Virus record (IMG/VR): IMGVR_UViG_3300033153_001529
Coordinates: 1 to 28,377 of that record
Origin: a virus
Direction: 5' to 3' (one strand)
DNA: 28,377 bases
The position numbers and the translations under genes are program-made. Each line of letters starts with the position of its first letter. Within the stretch, counting starts at the first letter, position 1. Below the pieces are notes generated by a model. It saw nothing but the letters and a program-made list of their open reading frames with translations. It did no database searches and was not told where the DNA came from. Positions 17,501 through 24,508 of this stretch are shown in pieces.

Positions 17501-19164
17501 TCATAAAATGTATAGTACAGGCTATTACAGCCTGAAACGTCAAACCCATCAATATCGGCGTTAAATAAAGGACAACCCCAAAAGGTTCTTTGTATATTTG
17601 TTAATGCTGAAGTAATCCAACTAGATAATCCTGTTCCAGTGAAGGATGAGCACCCTCTAAAAGTTTGATATAGAGATTCAACTAAAGTTACATCCCAACT
17701 AGAAAGATCAGCATCAAAATCAAAACATTGATTAAAGGCTTCTTCTAGCGTCGTTATTGACGTTGTAGTCCAGTTGGATAATCCAACACCCGTAAAAGAA
17801 AAGCAATTACTAAAGGCTTTATATAAACTTATTCCAGAACTAATATCCCAGTCACTAAAATCATAAACACTTAGTGAAGAGCAGCCATTAAACATGTTTT
17901 CAAAAGCTGTTACACCAGATAAATCAGGATAATCGGTAGCCGATATATCTAAGTTAATACAATCATATGCAAAACTTGACATAGTATCAAAAGCAGCGTC
18001 GCCCCACTGCTTAATATCTATCCATTTTATATTATCCGGCGATTCGCCGAACTCAAAATTAAATGCCGAACATGTTCCTATAATCGAAACATCATACTCA
18101 CCGGCTAATTCATACTCGTGAGTTTTACCCGTCTGCCATCCAGCTGTTACGGTAGATGATTCCCCATCTCCCCAATAAACGGTAAAGTTATATGTGCTAC
18201 CAGAAAAATTAAGAGGGAGAGTAATAGACTCAGCATCAGCCGTAGTCTTCCAAGTAGTTATAAATGGATTGCCACTTATAATATTTACATTCACCCCTGT
18301 AATATTAAACGCTTCAGTAAGCGTATCTAACGTATAATGATTGGCGACACTTTCTTTTGTTAGAGTAACATCCGTGCCAGTTATAGCAAAAGATTCAGTT
18401 ATTGCCTCGGTAGCGTAACCTTGCTTTAATATTACATCTGTGCCCGTTATTGCGAAAGATTCTGGTATTGCCTCGGTAGTGTAACCTAGTTTTAATGTTA
18501 CATCTGCGCCAGTTATAGCAAAAGATTCCTCTAAAGCGTCGAGCGCGTGATGCTTAATATAAGTAAGCTCTACATCCGTTCCTGTTATTGCGAAAGATTC
18601 TGTTGTCGCATCTAATGTGTAATGAGTAACCTCTATTTCGTACGTTATCGTAAATTCAAGTTGATCTTGTAAGCAAACCGTGGAACCATAGGGGTCGTTG
18701 CCATTCTTCAAATAATTATTAATTGTAATAGTAACCGAATTGCTAGATGCAAGATCTAATCCGGTTGAATCAGTACCAGCTGAATTTTTCCAAGAAGTTG
18801 AGCCCGTTTCTAACGCCTCCGCTGATAGGGTAATGGTAGTGGCACCATCAACCAGGACAACAAGACCAGATTTTACTGAGACCCCAGTAACAAAATCAGT
18901 AACCCTGTAATCCATTGAGGCTGAAGTAACTCCTGTTACTGTTGTTCCAGCCGGAACACCCATATCCTCCCAAGTTAGCGTTCTATCCCAGTAGTTTGGA
19001 GAAGAAGTATTACCTTTATTTCGTCCGTAGCAATGCGAGCTAAGCGAGCGGAGTGGATTGCCTTGGAAAGCATTCAGCTCCATAGTAACGGAACTACTAT
19101 CTGGATGCGAAACGAAGCTCTCTACATCAGTATAAAAGGCGAAGGTTTTTACTACAGTAGCCAT
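14545..19164 (-). CDS. Giant repeat adhesin: 22-residue repeats split by a PKD/BspA module, 1539 aa
   Basis: 1539 residues, no signal peptide. Residues 1-180 are a beta-rich head domain of unknown family, probably the virion attachment part. Residues 181-297 hold five copies of a repeat of the type HYTLDATTESFAITGTDVEL. Residues 300-372 are a PKD-like domain (VYWGDGES at 329-336), and about 395-660 are BspA/DUF285 repeats such as FNQDISSWEPSSSL. Residues 660-712 are the same cap as in the 350-residue protein. After a glycine-rich linker, residues 757-1486 hold about 33 more 22-residue repeats, 32 of them in perfect register. The last 53 residues are unique. The protein is likely a long flexible beta fibre with the BspA unit as a binding domain. 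It overlaps the next gene by 11 bases. Confidence 0.75.
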   Translation of the reverse strand: MATVVKTFAFYTDVESFVSHPDSSSVTMELNAFQGNPLRSLSSHCYGRNKGNTSSPNYWDRTLTWEDMGVPAGTTVTGVTSASMDYRVTDFVTGVSVKSGLVVLVDGATTITLSAEALETGSTSWKNSAGTDSTGLDLASSNSVTITINNYLKNGNDPYGSTVCLQDQLEFTITYEIEVTHYTLDATTESFAITGTDVELTYIKHHALDALEESFAITGADVTLKLGYTTEAIPESFAITGTDVILKQGYATEAITESFAITGTDVTLTKESVANHYTLDTLTEAFNITGVNVNIISGNPFITTWKTTADAESITLPLNFSGSTYNFTVYWGDGESSTVTAGWQTGKTHEYELAGEYDVSIIGTCSAFNFEFGESPDNIKWIDIKQWGDAAFDTMSSFAYDCINLDISATDYPDLSGVTAFENMFNGCSSLSVYDFSDWDISSGISLYKAFSNCFSFTGVGLSNWTTTSITTLEEAFNQCFDFDADLSSWDVTLVESLYQTFRGCSSFTGTGLSSWITSALTNIQRTFWGCPLFNADIDGFDVSGCNSLYYTFYDCDSFNQDLNSWNTSLVNNLAGTFSSCLIFNGNITSWDVSAVTTCYATFYNSPAFNQDISSWEPSSSLSNLTFTFGLATSFNQNLASWNVTGLTTAPNTFDQSGLSTENYSNILIGWEAQAVLNDVSLGASTIHYNSSAVAARAALIADHTWTIVDLGIDASSILDALSGTYIYGDYGFTLGSAKLGAIILGETGSTRLIHGHPVAIETVQFDIIGTDVTLTKGSSAIHYTLDTLTEVFSITGSNTDLQIGYSLPNLTVSFDIVGTDVDFAISYVLQTITEEFNITGTAANLTQGYSLVPSTESFIISGSNVTLSQDYTLTTSTKAFNISGNDVTFDLNYAITTIAGEYVITGYDINFDSTKSLSAGSGIFNIIGFDVDLQQGYSLSTITSAFNIDGTDATLRQGYSLVTETTAFNITGIDVAFSRNYAISTIVGEYTITGFDVNFDSEKSLSAGSGLFDITGTDVDLQQGYVLGSISTLFNITGASVDLQQGYILIPTVESFLITGIDAELDRDYTLATENGAFLIDGSDVNLSIKYILDVLSGSYLFTGTEVTFNRDYALIPDYGAYLITGTDVNFDSEKSILAGSGSYIITEFDVNLSVDYTLSNISEGYTISGTVVDLSVDYILNSNNGAFSLDGTDIVLSKEYVLINEVGSFNVTGQDVNLSAQNSLIAENGEFTLSGFDVDLAVGYAISIENGQFNISGQDVNFSIDYTANVISGAFAINSQPAELLIDYTLSTATTVFNITGIDIDFNRDYTVSTLNGEFLITGADVTFNSELVLFTETGLFNITGTDVNFLSDKVASVDSVSFNITGQSVDLGKGYAISVSNGEYDISGTDVSFKTSYAISSEVGEYVILGQDVTLKTVNSIIAENGSFLISGQDIGLAHNKSIGTESGTFIISGTNVEFAYHHSIVAETVEFDITGSDATLSFTGGTPLLCVPYGINYDNESYDLDIEIETLDLSMLPENYMLDSTIELIGLEDGC
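14707..16896 (-). repeat. Second block of about 33 tandem 66-bp coding repeats
   Basis: From 16818 to 14707 the protein consists of 32 consecutive units of exactly 22 residues (66 bp), preceded by one 26-residue unit. The pattern is an aromatic or charged pair, a small apolar pair, five variable residues, then FxITGxDVxL. Multi-unit duplications are visible: nearly the same unit group recurs 264 and 396 bp away (near 16415, 16151 and 15755). The register is kept without any frameshift. Confidence 0.9.
18274..18624 (-). repeat. First block of 22-residue coding repeats (5 copies)
   Basis: Five units coding ESFAITGTDV-type repeats, two of them with a few extra residues. They precede the PKD/BspA module of the giant adhesin. 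At the protein level the units are very alike; at the DNA level they share stretches such as gcgaaagattc on the plus strand. Confidence 0.85.
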
Positions 19165-19165
19165 A

Positions 19166-19606
19166 TTACTGGTTCGCTATAATCCTATCTGCGATAGCTT
19201 TTATTTCAAGATATGAATCCTTAACGGCTGGATCAAAATCAGACGCTAAGATTACGCTATCATCCAATAACTTACTTACTAACTGAACAAGAACTAGAAC
19301 GGTATCTTTTCCATATAACCTAAGAGCCTCCGTGTCCTTTGCTACCCGTTCTTGATCCAACTCCATTTGAGTTTTAGTAACTACTGTATAAACTCTAGTA
19401 GCAACATTTGTTACATAATCATACGAATCTTCGGGAATAGAAAGACGTTCTATTTCTGTATCTACTGCCGGCTTAGTAATATCAACTTCTACTAGAAATA
19501 TTTTTCCGTTAACAATAGAAGAATCTTTAGTATTATATGTTTCAAATAATCCGGTTCTACTACCAATTATAATATGTACTACAGGGTCTATTTCAAAATA
19601 AAGCAT
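19166..19606 (-). CDS. Conserved-looking small virion-region protein, 146 aa, unknown function
   Basis: 146 residues from the ATG at 19606, chosen because of the GGAGG site and TAATG coupling. The first half is beta-like (MLYFEIDPVVHIIIGS and IFLVEVDITKP). The second half is helical and charged (QMELDQERVAKDTEALRLYG and LVQLVSKLLDDSV), ending YLEIKAIADRIIANQ. This layout, a small beta domain followed by helices, resembles fibre-associated chaperone or tail-fibre-assembly proteins. No family signature is clear. It lies between two adhesin genes, so a role in folding or attaching those long proteins is a reasonable guess only. Confidence 0.6.
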   Translation of the reverse strand: MLYFEIDPVVHIIIGSRTGLFETYNTKDSSIVNGKIFLVEVDITKPAVDTEIERLSIPEDSYDYVTNVATRVYTVVTKTQMELDQERVAKDTEALRLYGKDTVLVLVQLVSKLLDDSVILASDFDPAVKDSYLEIKAIADRIIANQ

Positions 19607-20658
19607 TACGCTGAACCTCCATCGGTTATAGCCCAATTATAAGTATCTGTAAGAACTAACTTAGCGGCAGTTTTGGTATATTTGGCTGTGCCAGCGTGGA
19701 ACGGAACATCGCTTTGTAACGACTGGTGCTCCCAAGCATCGAGAAGCAGATCGTAGTTTGTATCTGAAAACGCAGAAGAATAAAACATAAAGTCCATAGT
19801 GGCAACATCAGCAACGTCTAATCCACTAACATCTGGGTTAGCAAGTGTTGCCCCGTAAAACATGTAATCCATATTAGCGACGACGCCAGTGTTCCACCCA
19901 CTGATATCTGGATTCAGCGCTGTAGCATTACAGAACATATACTGCATATTCTCTACTAGTGTCGTCACCCAATCAGCTACATACGGATCAGCTGAAGTGG
20001 CCCCATAAAACATAAACTCCATACTTGTTACGCCACTAACATCCCAATCCGTTACATCTGGATCCGCTGATGTTGCACCATAAAATACAAATTCCATATT
20101 CGTAGCGGAACTTGTATCCCAAAAACTCGTATCTGGATCTGCTGCTATAGCGCCATAGAACATAGCATAGAAGCTCCAAGCTGTGCCTAAATCCCATGAA
20201 CTTGTATTCGGATTGACCAGTACCGCATCGCGGAACATACCGCCAACATCTGTTACAGAGCCAAAAGCTCCAGCGTCTGTCGCAGTAGTATATAAATTGG
20301 AACAACCGTAAAAAGCTCCATTAAGATAAGTGAAGCCTACATCTCCCCAATTAGATACATCTATGATCTTTAGCCTATCTCCAGCATTATTGAAAGACCA
20401 AGCCTCACAGGTTCCTGAAATAGTTACAATATAATCACCAGCATCATCATATTCATGAGTGGCATCAGCATCATCCCACGCTGTCACCGTTTTTAATCCA
20501 GAGTCATCCCCATAATCAACCATGAAGTCATATGTATATATGCCAGTTATTAATGGAAGAACAATACTCTCGCTTGCACCAGAAGTGTGCCATTCAGTAA
20601 TAAAATCAGATGACCCCCTGGATGCCTTACCAAATTGCATTCCATTCATACTAAACAT
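19606..20658 (-). CDS. BspA-like (DUF285) repeat protein with PKD-like domain, 350 aa
   Basis: 350 residues. After a short leader, residues 18-85 form a PKD-like beta domain with DYGDDSG in place of the usual WGDG and a late TISGTCEAWSF strand. Residues 96-295 hold BspA/DUF285 leucine-rich-like repeats of about 25 residues, with recurring MFYGATSADPDVTDWDVSGV-type units (about six clear copies). The last 55 residues are the standard cap of this architecture (SDTNYDLLLDAWEHQ to NWAITDGGSA). Such repeats are known from bacterial and mycoplasma surface proteins that bind host matrix. There is no signal peptide, as expected for a virion protein. It likely acts as an adhesin on fibre or tail. The first codons contain three methionines, so the exact start is uncertain. 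Confidence 0.75.
   Translation of the reverse strand: MFSMNGMQFGKASRGSSDFITEWHTSGASESIVLPLITGIYTYDFMVDYGDDSGLKTVTAWDDADATHEYDDAGDYIVTISGTCEAWSFNNAGDRLKIIDVSNWGDVGFTYLNGAFYGCSNLYTTATDAGAFGSVTDVGGMFRDAVLVNPNTSSWDLGTAWSFYAMFYGAIAADPDTSFWDTSSATNMEFVFYGATSADPDVTDWDVSGVTSMEFMFYGATSADPYVADWVTTLVENMQYMFCNATALNPDISGWNTGVVANMDYMFYGATLANPDVSGLDVADVATMDFMFYSSAFSDTNYDLLLDAWEHQSLQSDVPFHAGTAKYTKTAAKLVLTDTYNWAITDGGSA
19616..19620 (-). promoter_or_regulatory. Ribosome binding site fixing the next start at 19606
   Basis: GGAGG on the minus strand, inside the last codons of the BspA gene, lies 9 bases before the ATG at 19606. That ATG shares one base with the upstream stop (TAATG). An alternative ATG at 19636 would give 10 extra residues and a 31-base overlap without a ribosome binding site in the right place. 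Confidence 0.75.
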
Positions 20659-22344
20659 TTAGGTATCATCCTCAGCGTCAATTGTATAATATAAAGTTAC
20701 ACCATGTAATCTCGCATCAATAGCCATATCATCAGATGCATGTGCGACATCCCTATTAATCTTAAAGACAATAATATCTTCAGCTGCCGGAGTTCCAGCT
20801 ATCGTTACCGCAGATGATCTACTAGAAATGTATAAATCATCTGTTGTCCCTCCGGTATTTTCTATATCAATCTCCGTACCAAATGCACTATCTAACGCGT
20901 CTCCGTCAGAATTAGCGTTTCCCGATAAAGACCAAACTACACCAAAGTTAGTAGTAGTCGCAGCGTGACTCCATGAAGCAGCGAATAGAATAGTTTCTTC
21001 ATCCCATGACTTTGGCATCCTTACTTGAAATTGAATTGACTCAGATGTAGTAGCGTCAAAATCCATAGCTGCTATCATTACATCGTTTGTAGCCAATTCT
21101 AACTCTGCATATTCTGCTCCATTTGTCTCATTGGATATCATTGCAGATGCTGGGATCCAAATAGTATGAAGCCCTTGTGCTATTTTTGCATCAAGTTCGG
21201 TTTGCAAATCTGTTTGGTCGGCAATAGTCCCAGTAATGCCTCCCCATATCGAGCTTGTCGCGCCACTTACGGAAAGAGCAATTCCAGCGCTAGTAAATCT
21301 CCAATCTACATAATCTCCACCAGTATCCGTCGTCCTTATTACTGATTTTACGCTGTTCGCATAACTATCGTTTGTTTGTATTATAAAACTAGCGATTGAT
21401 TTATATTCCGTTATTGGCAGTCGTCCGTATTCTATTGTTGATATTTCATCTAAGGCTCCACTTCTAGCACTAGTAACATTTAGATATTCGTTTTCACCAA
21501 CTATAAAGAAGAAATTATCATCGATGTCGTTTGTTGCATATAAGTGCATTAGCATATAACGACCATTTGAAATCTCGGCTAATTGCCAAGTAGCACCAGT
21601 CCATTCATTATACGCAGCCCTACCGGTGCCAGTAGTAGTAATGATATAATCGGTGGCTGGAATTTTAACCCATAGGCCAGATGAGGATCCAGCTCTATAT
21701 AATATCGGAATACTAGTTGGCCTCGGATCGGAATCAATCTCTATTTTTATGTCTTCATCCCAAATCGCTCCTAACGTAATTCCAATCTGCGCATGGATCG
21801 CTAACGATCCATCACCATCGGGAGTTATATCAATTGGCTGTAATCCATCTGAATATGCTGTTCCACGAGTATTGTGTAAATACTGATGTGATATGGCATC
21901 CATAATTATACCATGCCTTTCATCCGCCACCGTTGTTGCAGACGATTCTACTCCATTCCAATATACAAAAGCAATAAGTGCAGTATTGAGAATATAAGAA
22001 TCATGCCAAATTACAGATTCTGTTAAATTACCTGATACATTATAAAAAATATAATGCATCCCCGAATCAGTTGATAAAACGAGATCGTCAGCCTCAGTTA
22101 TTACATGCTGATTTCCATTAGAAAAAAATGTAAAAGATGTAGATGAAGGCTGAATAGTAAACGTCCTTGTGCCATCTACAAAGGAAATTATACTATCCGC
22201 CCTATTAACAAAACCATTTTCTACGGGCTGATATTTAACAAACTCATCCTCAACAAGATCAAAGCCAGTCTCTATCTCTTCCACATCAGAAGCGCTATAA
22301 ACTTCGCCATCAACCAAATCATTATTAAAGAATGAGTTTGTCAT
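20659..22344 (-). CDS. Tail fibre or virion appendage protein, 561 aa
   Basis: 561 residues, beta-rich, without a signal peptide or membrane span. The N-terminal part (SFFNNDLVDGEVYSASDVEE onward) resembles the start of phage fibre proteins that begin with a short attachment domain. Residues 142-160 (ERHGIIMDAISHQYLHNTRG) match a conserved block of many predicted phage fibre proteins. The middle has aromatic-rich strands (RYMLMHLYATNDIDDNFFF). The C-terminal third changes to IADQTDLQTELDAKIAQGL, a typical trimeric fibre linker. It then ends in a sandwich-like domain rich in threonine and aspartate. It likely forms a trimeric appendage. The gene is followed without a gap by a BspA repeat gene (TAA directly before ATG), suggesting joint function in host contact. 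Confidence 0.65.
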   Translation of the reverse strand: MTNSFFNNDLVDGEVYSASDVEEIETGFDLVEDEFVKYQPVENGFVNRADSIISFVDGTRTFTIQPSSTSFTFFSNGNQHVITEADDLVLSTDSGMHYIFYNVSGNLTESVIWHDSYILNTALIAFVYWNGVESSATTVADERHGIIMDAISHQYLHNTRGTAYSDGLQPIDITPDGDGSLAIHAQIGITLGAIWDEDIKIEIDSDPRPTSIPILYRAGSSSGLWVKIPATDYIITTTGTGRAAYNEWTGATWQLAEISNGRYMLMHLYATNDIDDNFFFIVGENEYLNVTSARSGALDEISTIEYGRLPITEYKSIASFIIQTNDSYANSVKSVIRTTDTGGDYVDWRFTSAGIALSVSGATSSIWGGITGTIADQTDLQTELDAKIAQGLHTIWIPASAMISNETNGAEYAELELATNDVMIAAMDFDATTSESIQFQVRMPKSWDEETILFAASWSHAATTTNFGVVWSLSGNANSDGDALDSAFGTEIDIENTGGTTDDLYISSRSSAVTIAGTPAAEDIIVFKINRDVAHASDDMAIDARLHGVTLYYTIDAEDDT

Positions 22345-22355
22345 TATTCTATTCC

Positions 22356-22772
22356 TTATTCAACAGTAAGAACGCTAGCGCCGAAGTCCAATGTAAATGT
22401 CTCTGTATCCGCGAGGGTCACTTCAGAACCATAATCATACCAACCGACTAGATTCTTGCTGCCAGCAGTATCGTTATATAATGCGACATATTGGAATGGC
22501 CCCATCGAGGCGGTTGCAGTCCAGACGACGTCAGTCGCGGTCATAGTTCCAACACCACCAGATTCTGTATACAGGTTTTGGATATCTTCGCCACCAGTAG
22601 TATATCCAGCACCATTAGTCAACTCATTACCGGATATATCGGCGTATGTAGCATTAGATGCAATAGGAGCTGTATTTGTCAGCATCGCCATAACAGCATC
22701 AGTGTTAAGATCATGTACACCCAAGCCAATTTGCTCGGCAAAATCTTCAAATTTATTAAATGCAGAAGCCAT
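22356..22772 (-). CDS. Conserved phage structural protein (GPFxYxxLYNDT type), 138 aa
   Basis: 138 residues matching a family common in siphovirus and podovirus structural regions. Features are a start of the AFNKFEDFAEQIG type, the AMLTNTAPIASNATYADI segment at about residues 29-48, a GYTTGG turn, then GPFQYVALYNDT (about 91-102) and GWYDYGSEVTLADTETFTLDF. The fold is probably beta-rich. It is usually found next to tail-fibre or head-decoration genes, but no biochemical role is firmly assigned as far as I know. Here it follows the endolysin and precedes the fibre gene. An AGAGG-type ribosome binding site lies about 9 bases before ATG. Confidence 0.7.
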   Translation of the reverse strand: MASAFNKFEDFAEQIGLGVHDLNTDAVMAMLTNTAPIASNATYADISGNELTNGAGYTTGGEDIQNLYTESGGVGTMTATDVVWTATASMGPFQYVALYNDTAGSKNLVGWYDYGSEVTLADTETFTLDFGASVLTVE

Positions 22773-22792
22773 ATTTTAATCCTCTATCAATG

Positions 22793-23218
22793 TCAATAAC
22801 AACTTAGGTCGTGCCTAAGTTTACGAATGTCGTACTTCTTTTTCATGCCAGTTTTTTGAAAGTGAGGCATATCATATTTCCAAAGATCGTAACCCCAATC
22901 AATTCCTAATCCGTTGACTCGGTTAACCTCTTTCATAGCGTTAGCTACTATAATACATGCATCTTCTTCCCATTTTGCAGTACCATTGATCCACGGGACT
23001 AAATCAACTGCCAACCCATATAGATGATAACTATCTATAGTAGAACTTGCTCCAACCAAAATTAAATTTTCTTGCTTTTGGATCGAGCGTATTCCGTCAA
23101 AAGCGGTAAAATCTTGCTTGGTAATCTTAATTGCCTCTGTAACACAGTAGCTTACCTCTGGGTGAAGGCCAACTAATTGCGCCATAGATTTTTTCCCTAA
23201 TTTAAAATGAATAGACAT
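22793..23218 (-). CDS. Endolysin, M15 L-alanyl-D-glutamate peptidase
   Basis: 141 residues, the usual size of single-domain M15 phage endolysins. The SxHxxGxAxD motif is present as SYHLYGLAVD at residues 63-72, giving zinc ligands His65 and Asp72. The second motif DMPHF at 116-120 supplies Asp116, the expected catalytic acid, and His119, the third zinc ligand, with the DxxH spacing of Ply500-like enzymes. Other family marks are FDGIRS-like text near residue 40 and DWGYDLWKYD just before the second motif. It would cleave the L-Ala-D-Glu bond in peptidoglycan stem peptides. There is no signal peptide, so export would need a holin. It overlaps the preceding membrane gene by one base. The active site appears intact. 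Confidence 0.9.
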   Translation of the reverse strand: MSIHFKLGKKSMAQLVGLHPEVSYCVTEAIKITKQDFTAFDGIRSIQKQENLILVGASSTIDSYHLYGLAVDLVPWINGTAKWEEDACIIVANAMKEVNRVNGLGIDWGYDLWKYDMPHFQKTGMKKKYDIRKLRHDLSCY

Positions 23219-23691
23219 TAGTCAAAATTCGTATGCGTACGCAATTCAATCTTATACAAACGAGATTCTAAATCATCAACCCGCATCTTTAGTTCTTTAC
23301 CTTCTTCTTCAAATCTGCTTGGTTCATTAGATGCGGATTCGAGTGATCTAATTCTTTCTTCCGCTGCAAGTCCCATATCGAAAGTATATCTTTTTCCTTG
23401 AGTAGCTCTGTTGTATGACAAATCTATTTTAATGTCTCTTGCTGCTAATTCACTCATAAAATGATCAGTAATATTATTATGCGCCATTCGTCCATTATCG
23501 GATATTGTAGTCAGTTTATTTGACACAACTCCCATATAATACGCTCCTGTCGCTAAAGGAACTAGAAGAACAGCGACTAACGGCCAAATTTTTACCATGT
23601 CATCGCTTACTGCTGCGGCCATTCCAAGTGCACCTATAAATGTCTTTTTGCCAGCTATAGTAAAGCCAGCTATTGTTACTGGATCAACCAT
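23218..23691 (-). CDS. Membrane-anchored coiled-coil protein, possible inner spanin
   Basis: 157 residues. After an apolar start of about 30 residues there is one strong membrane span at about residues 35-56 (KIWPLVAVLLVPLATGAYYM). The rest is soluble, and about residues 105-150 look like coiled coil (LAAEERIRSL and LKMRVDDLESRLYKIEL). One N-terminal span plus a long coiled coil is the design of Rz-type inner spanins, which bridge to the outer membrane during lysis of Gram-negative hosts. The gene lies directly before the endolysin and overlaps it by one base (TAATG). No embedded Rz1-type lipoprotein is evident, which weakens the spanin idea. It may instead be a phage membrane protein of unknown role. 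Confidence 0.5.
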   Translation of the reverse strand: MVDPVTIAGFTIAGKKTFIGALGMAAAVSDDMVKIWPLVAVLLVPLATGAYYMGVVSNKLTTISDNGRMAHNNITDHFMSELAARDIKIDLSYNRATQGKRYTFDMGLAAEERIRSLESASNEPSRFEEEGKELKMRVDDLESRLYKIELRTHTNFD

Positions 23692-23953
23692 TGTCTATTT
23701 TATACTTTCCGACTAGCGCTTCAATCAAAAGATTGATTAGCCATGGCGCGGTAGAGGACAAAGCCTCGCCAAGTACGCCGCCAATATCAGCGAGTTCAGC
23801 TGATACAGCCGCCTTCTTTTCTTCACCAGTCATATCAAAATCGAACGCGGCAACAACAAACTGTTGAATTTGCTCTACTAGGCCATTATCCATCATTGAC
23901 TTGATCATTGTGATAATCATATTAATGGCGAATTGACTTAAAAACGTTTCCAT
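23684..23953 (-). CDS. Small helical protein in the lysis block, 89 aa
   Basis: 89 residues, largely helical. It starts METFLSQFAINMIITMIKSM, an amphipathic, methionine-rich stretch, and ends with a second apolar helix (PWLINLLIEALVGKYK). The middle holds MTGEEKKAAVSAELADI. The helices are probably membrane-associated rather than clean spans. Its last 8 bases overlap the start of the next gene. It sits between the holin candidate and the coiled-coil membrane protein, so a helper or second-holin role is possible. No family is recognised. Confidence 0.6.
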   Translation of the reverse strand: METFLSQFAINMIITMIKSMMDNGLVEQIQQFVVAAFDFDMTGEEKKAAVSAELADIGGVLGEALSSTAPWLINLLIEALVGKYKIDNG

Positions 23954-23962
23954 TGACTAGTC

Positions 23963-24271
23963 CTATAAAGTGGAATGCTCGTCATCATCAGAGCGTGCTG
24001 TGGATGGTGGTTTGAGGTCATCATGCAGTTTGATTCGTCCGCCGTCTGAGAAGACGCGGATAACGGCAATAACACTCGAATAAATACCTGTGCCAATAGC
24101 CATAATTTCAGCATCAGTGAACCCCGTGTCTACTATGCCAGTTAGCACTATGATGCTAGACAGAATCATAATAGTGCTAGTTGCCATTGTCTTAGATATG
24201 CGCCAGCCAGAATCTTTTAGATCATCGTAGACCATGAAGGCATCTTTGAATAAATTAATCCATTTAATCAT
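23963..24271 (-). CDS. Holin-like small membrane protein
   Basis: 102 residues with two predicted membrane spans, about residues 31-48 (around TIMILSSIIVLTGIV) and 54-73 (around IMAIGTGIYSSVIAVIRVF). The connecting loop is short, reading DTGFTD. The N-terminus is amphipathic and the C-terminal tail is charged (GGRIKLHDDLKPPS, then DDDEH). The pattern of a threonine/alanine-rich first span, an acidic turn and a second span ending in an arginine-containing stretch resembles two-span phage holins. Holins make lethal holes in the inner membrane and set lysis time. The endolysin gene lies three genes downstream. A membrane-bound structural helper cannot be excluded. Confidence 0.6.
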   Translation of the reverse strand: MIKWINLFKDAFMVYDDLKDSGWRISKTMATSTIMILSSIIVLTGIVDTGFTDAEIMAIGTGIYSSVIAVIRVFSDGGRIKLHDDLKPPSTARSDDDEHSTL

Positions 24272-24434
24272 TATTAGGCACCTGGTCTACTTCTAGCTCG
24301 AAACATGGGAATTTAATAGAGGAATAATGATCATCTTCGAGATCAAATGAATCTCTTTGATCGGGTAAACCTTGACGATCAGCCTGTTTATCTTCGGGAA
24401 TAAATCGTCTTTTTTTAACGTCAGTAGATTTCAT
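24264..24434 (-). CDS. Small charged cytoplasmic protein, 56 aa, unknown function
   Basis: 56 residues from an ATG that overlaps the stop of the 25-residue peptide (ATGA). A basic start (MKSTDVKKRRFIPEDK) is followed by an acidic stretch (DSFDLEDDHY) and a short apolar/acidic end (KFPCFELEVDQVPNND). No membrane span is visible. Its stop lies 8 bases inside the next gene, the holin candidate, so it is tightly coupled to lysis functions. The family is not recognised. By position it could be a regulator or an antiholin-like partner, but nothing in the sequence proves it. Confidence 0.6.
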   Translation of the reverse strand: MKSTDVKKRRFIPEDKQADRQGLPDQRDSFDLEDDHYSSIKFPCFELEVDQVPNND

Positions 24435-24508
24435 ACATCACCGCTAGTCATCCAAAAAATCCAAATAATCAATAATAACCAAACCATAAATATTGTTACT
24501 ACAGTCAT
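24431..24508 (-). CDS. Membrane micropeptide, 25 aa
   Basis: Only 25 codons: MTVVTIFMVWLLLIIWIFWM, then TSGDV. Residues 2-19 form one tryptophan-rich apolar span. It starts in a TGATG overlap with the upstream membrane gene and its own stop overlaps the next start as ATGA, so translation of all three is probably coupled. A frame this short could arise by chance. The double stop/start coupling and the clean membrane-span composition argue that it is real. Possible roles are a holin partner, a small pinholin-like lysis peptide or a regulator of the holin downstream; none is shown. Confidence 0.45.
   Translation of the reverse strand: MTVVTIFMVWLLLIIWIFWMTSGDV

Noticed and set aside
19607-19636. 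Ten-residue longer start for the gene ending at 19166
   Set aside because: The GGAGG site at 19616-19620 is placed for the ATG at 19606, and the longer form would overlap the BspA gene by 31 bases.
20036-20305. Second minus-strand frame inside the 350-residue BspA gene
   Set aside because: Out-of-frame reading of the repeats, rich in tryptophan, cysteine and arginine; a by-product of the repeat sequence.
14545-20658. Diversity-generating retroelement target in the BspA or repeat proteins
   Set aside because: No reverse transcriptase gene and no near-identical template repeat with adenine-specific changes is visible in the window.
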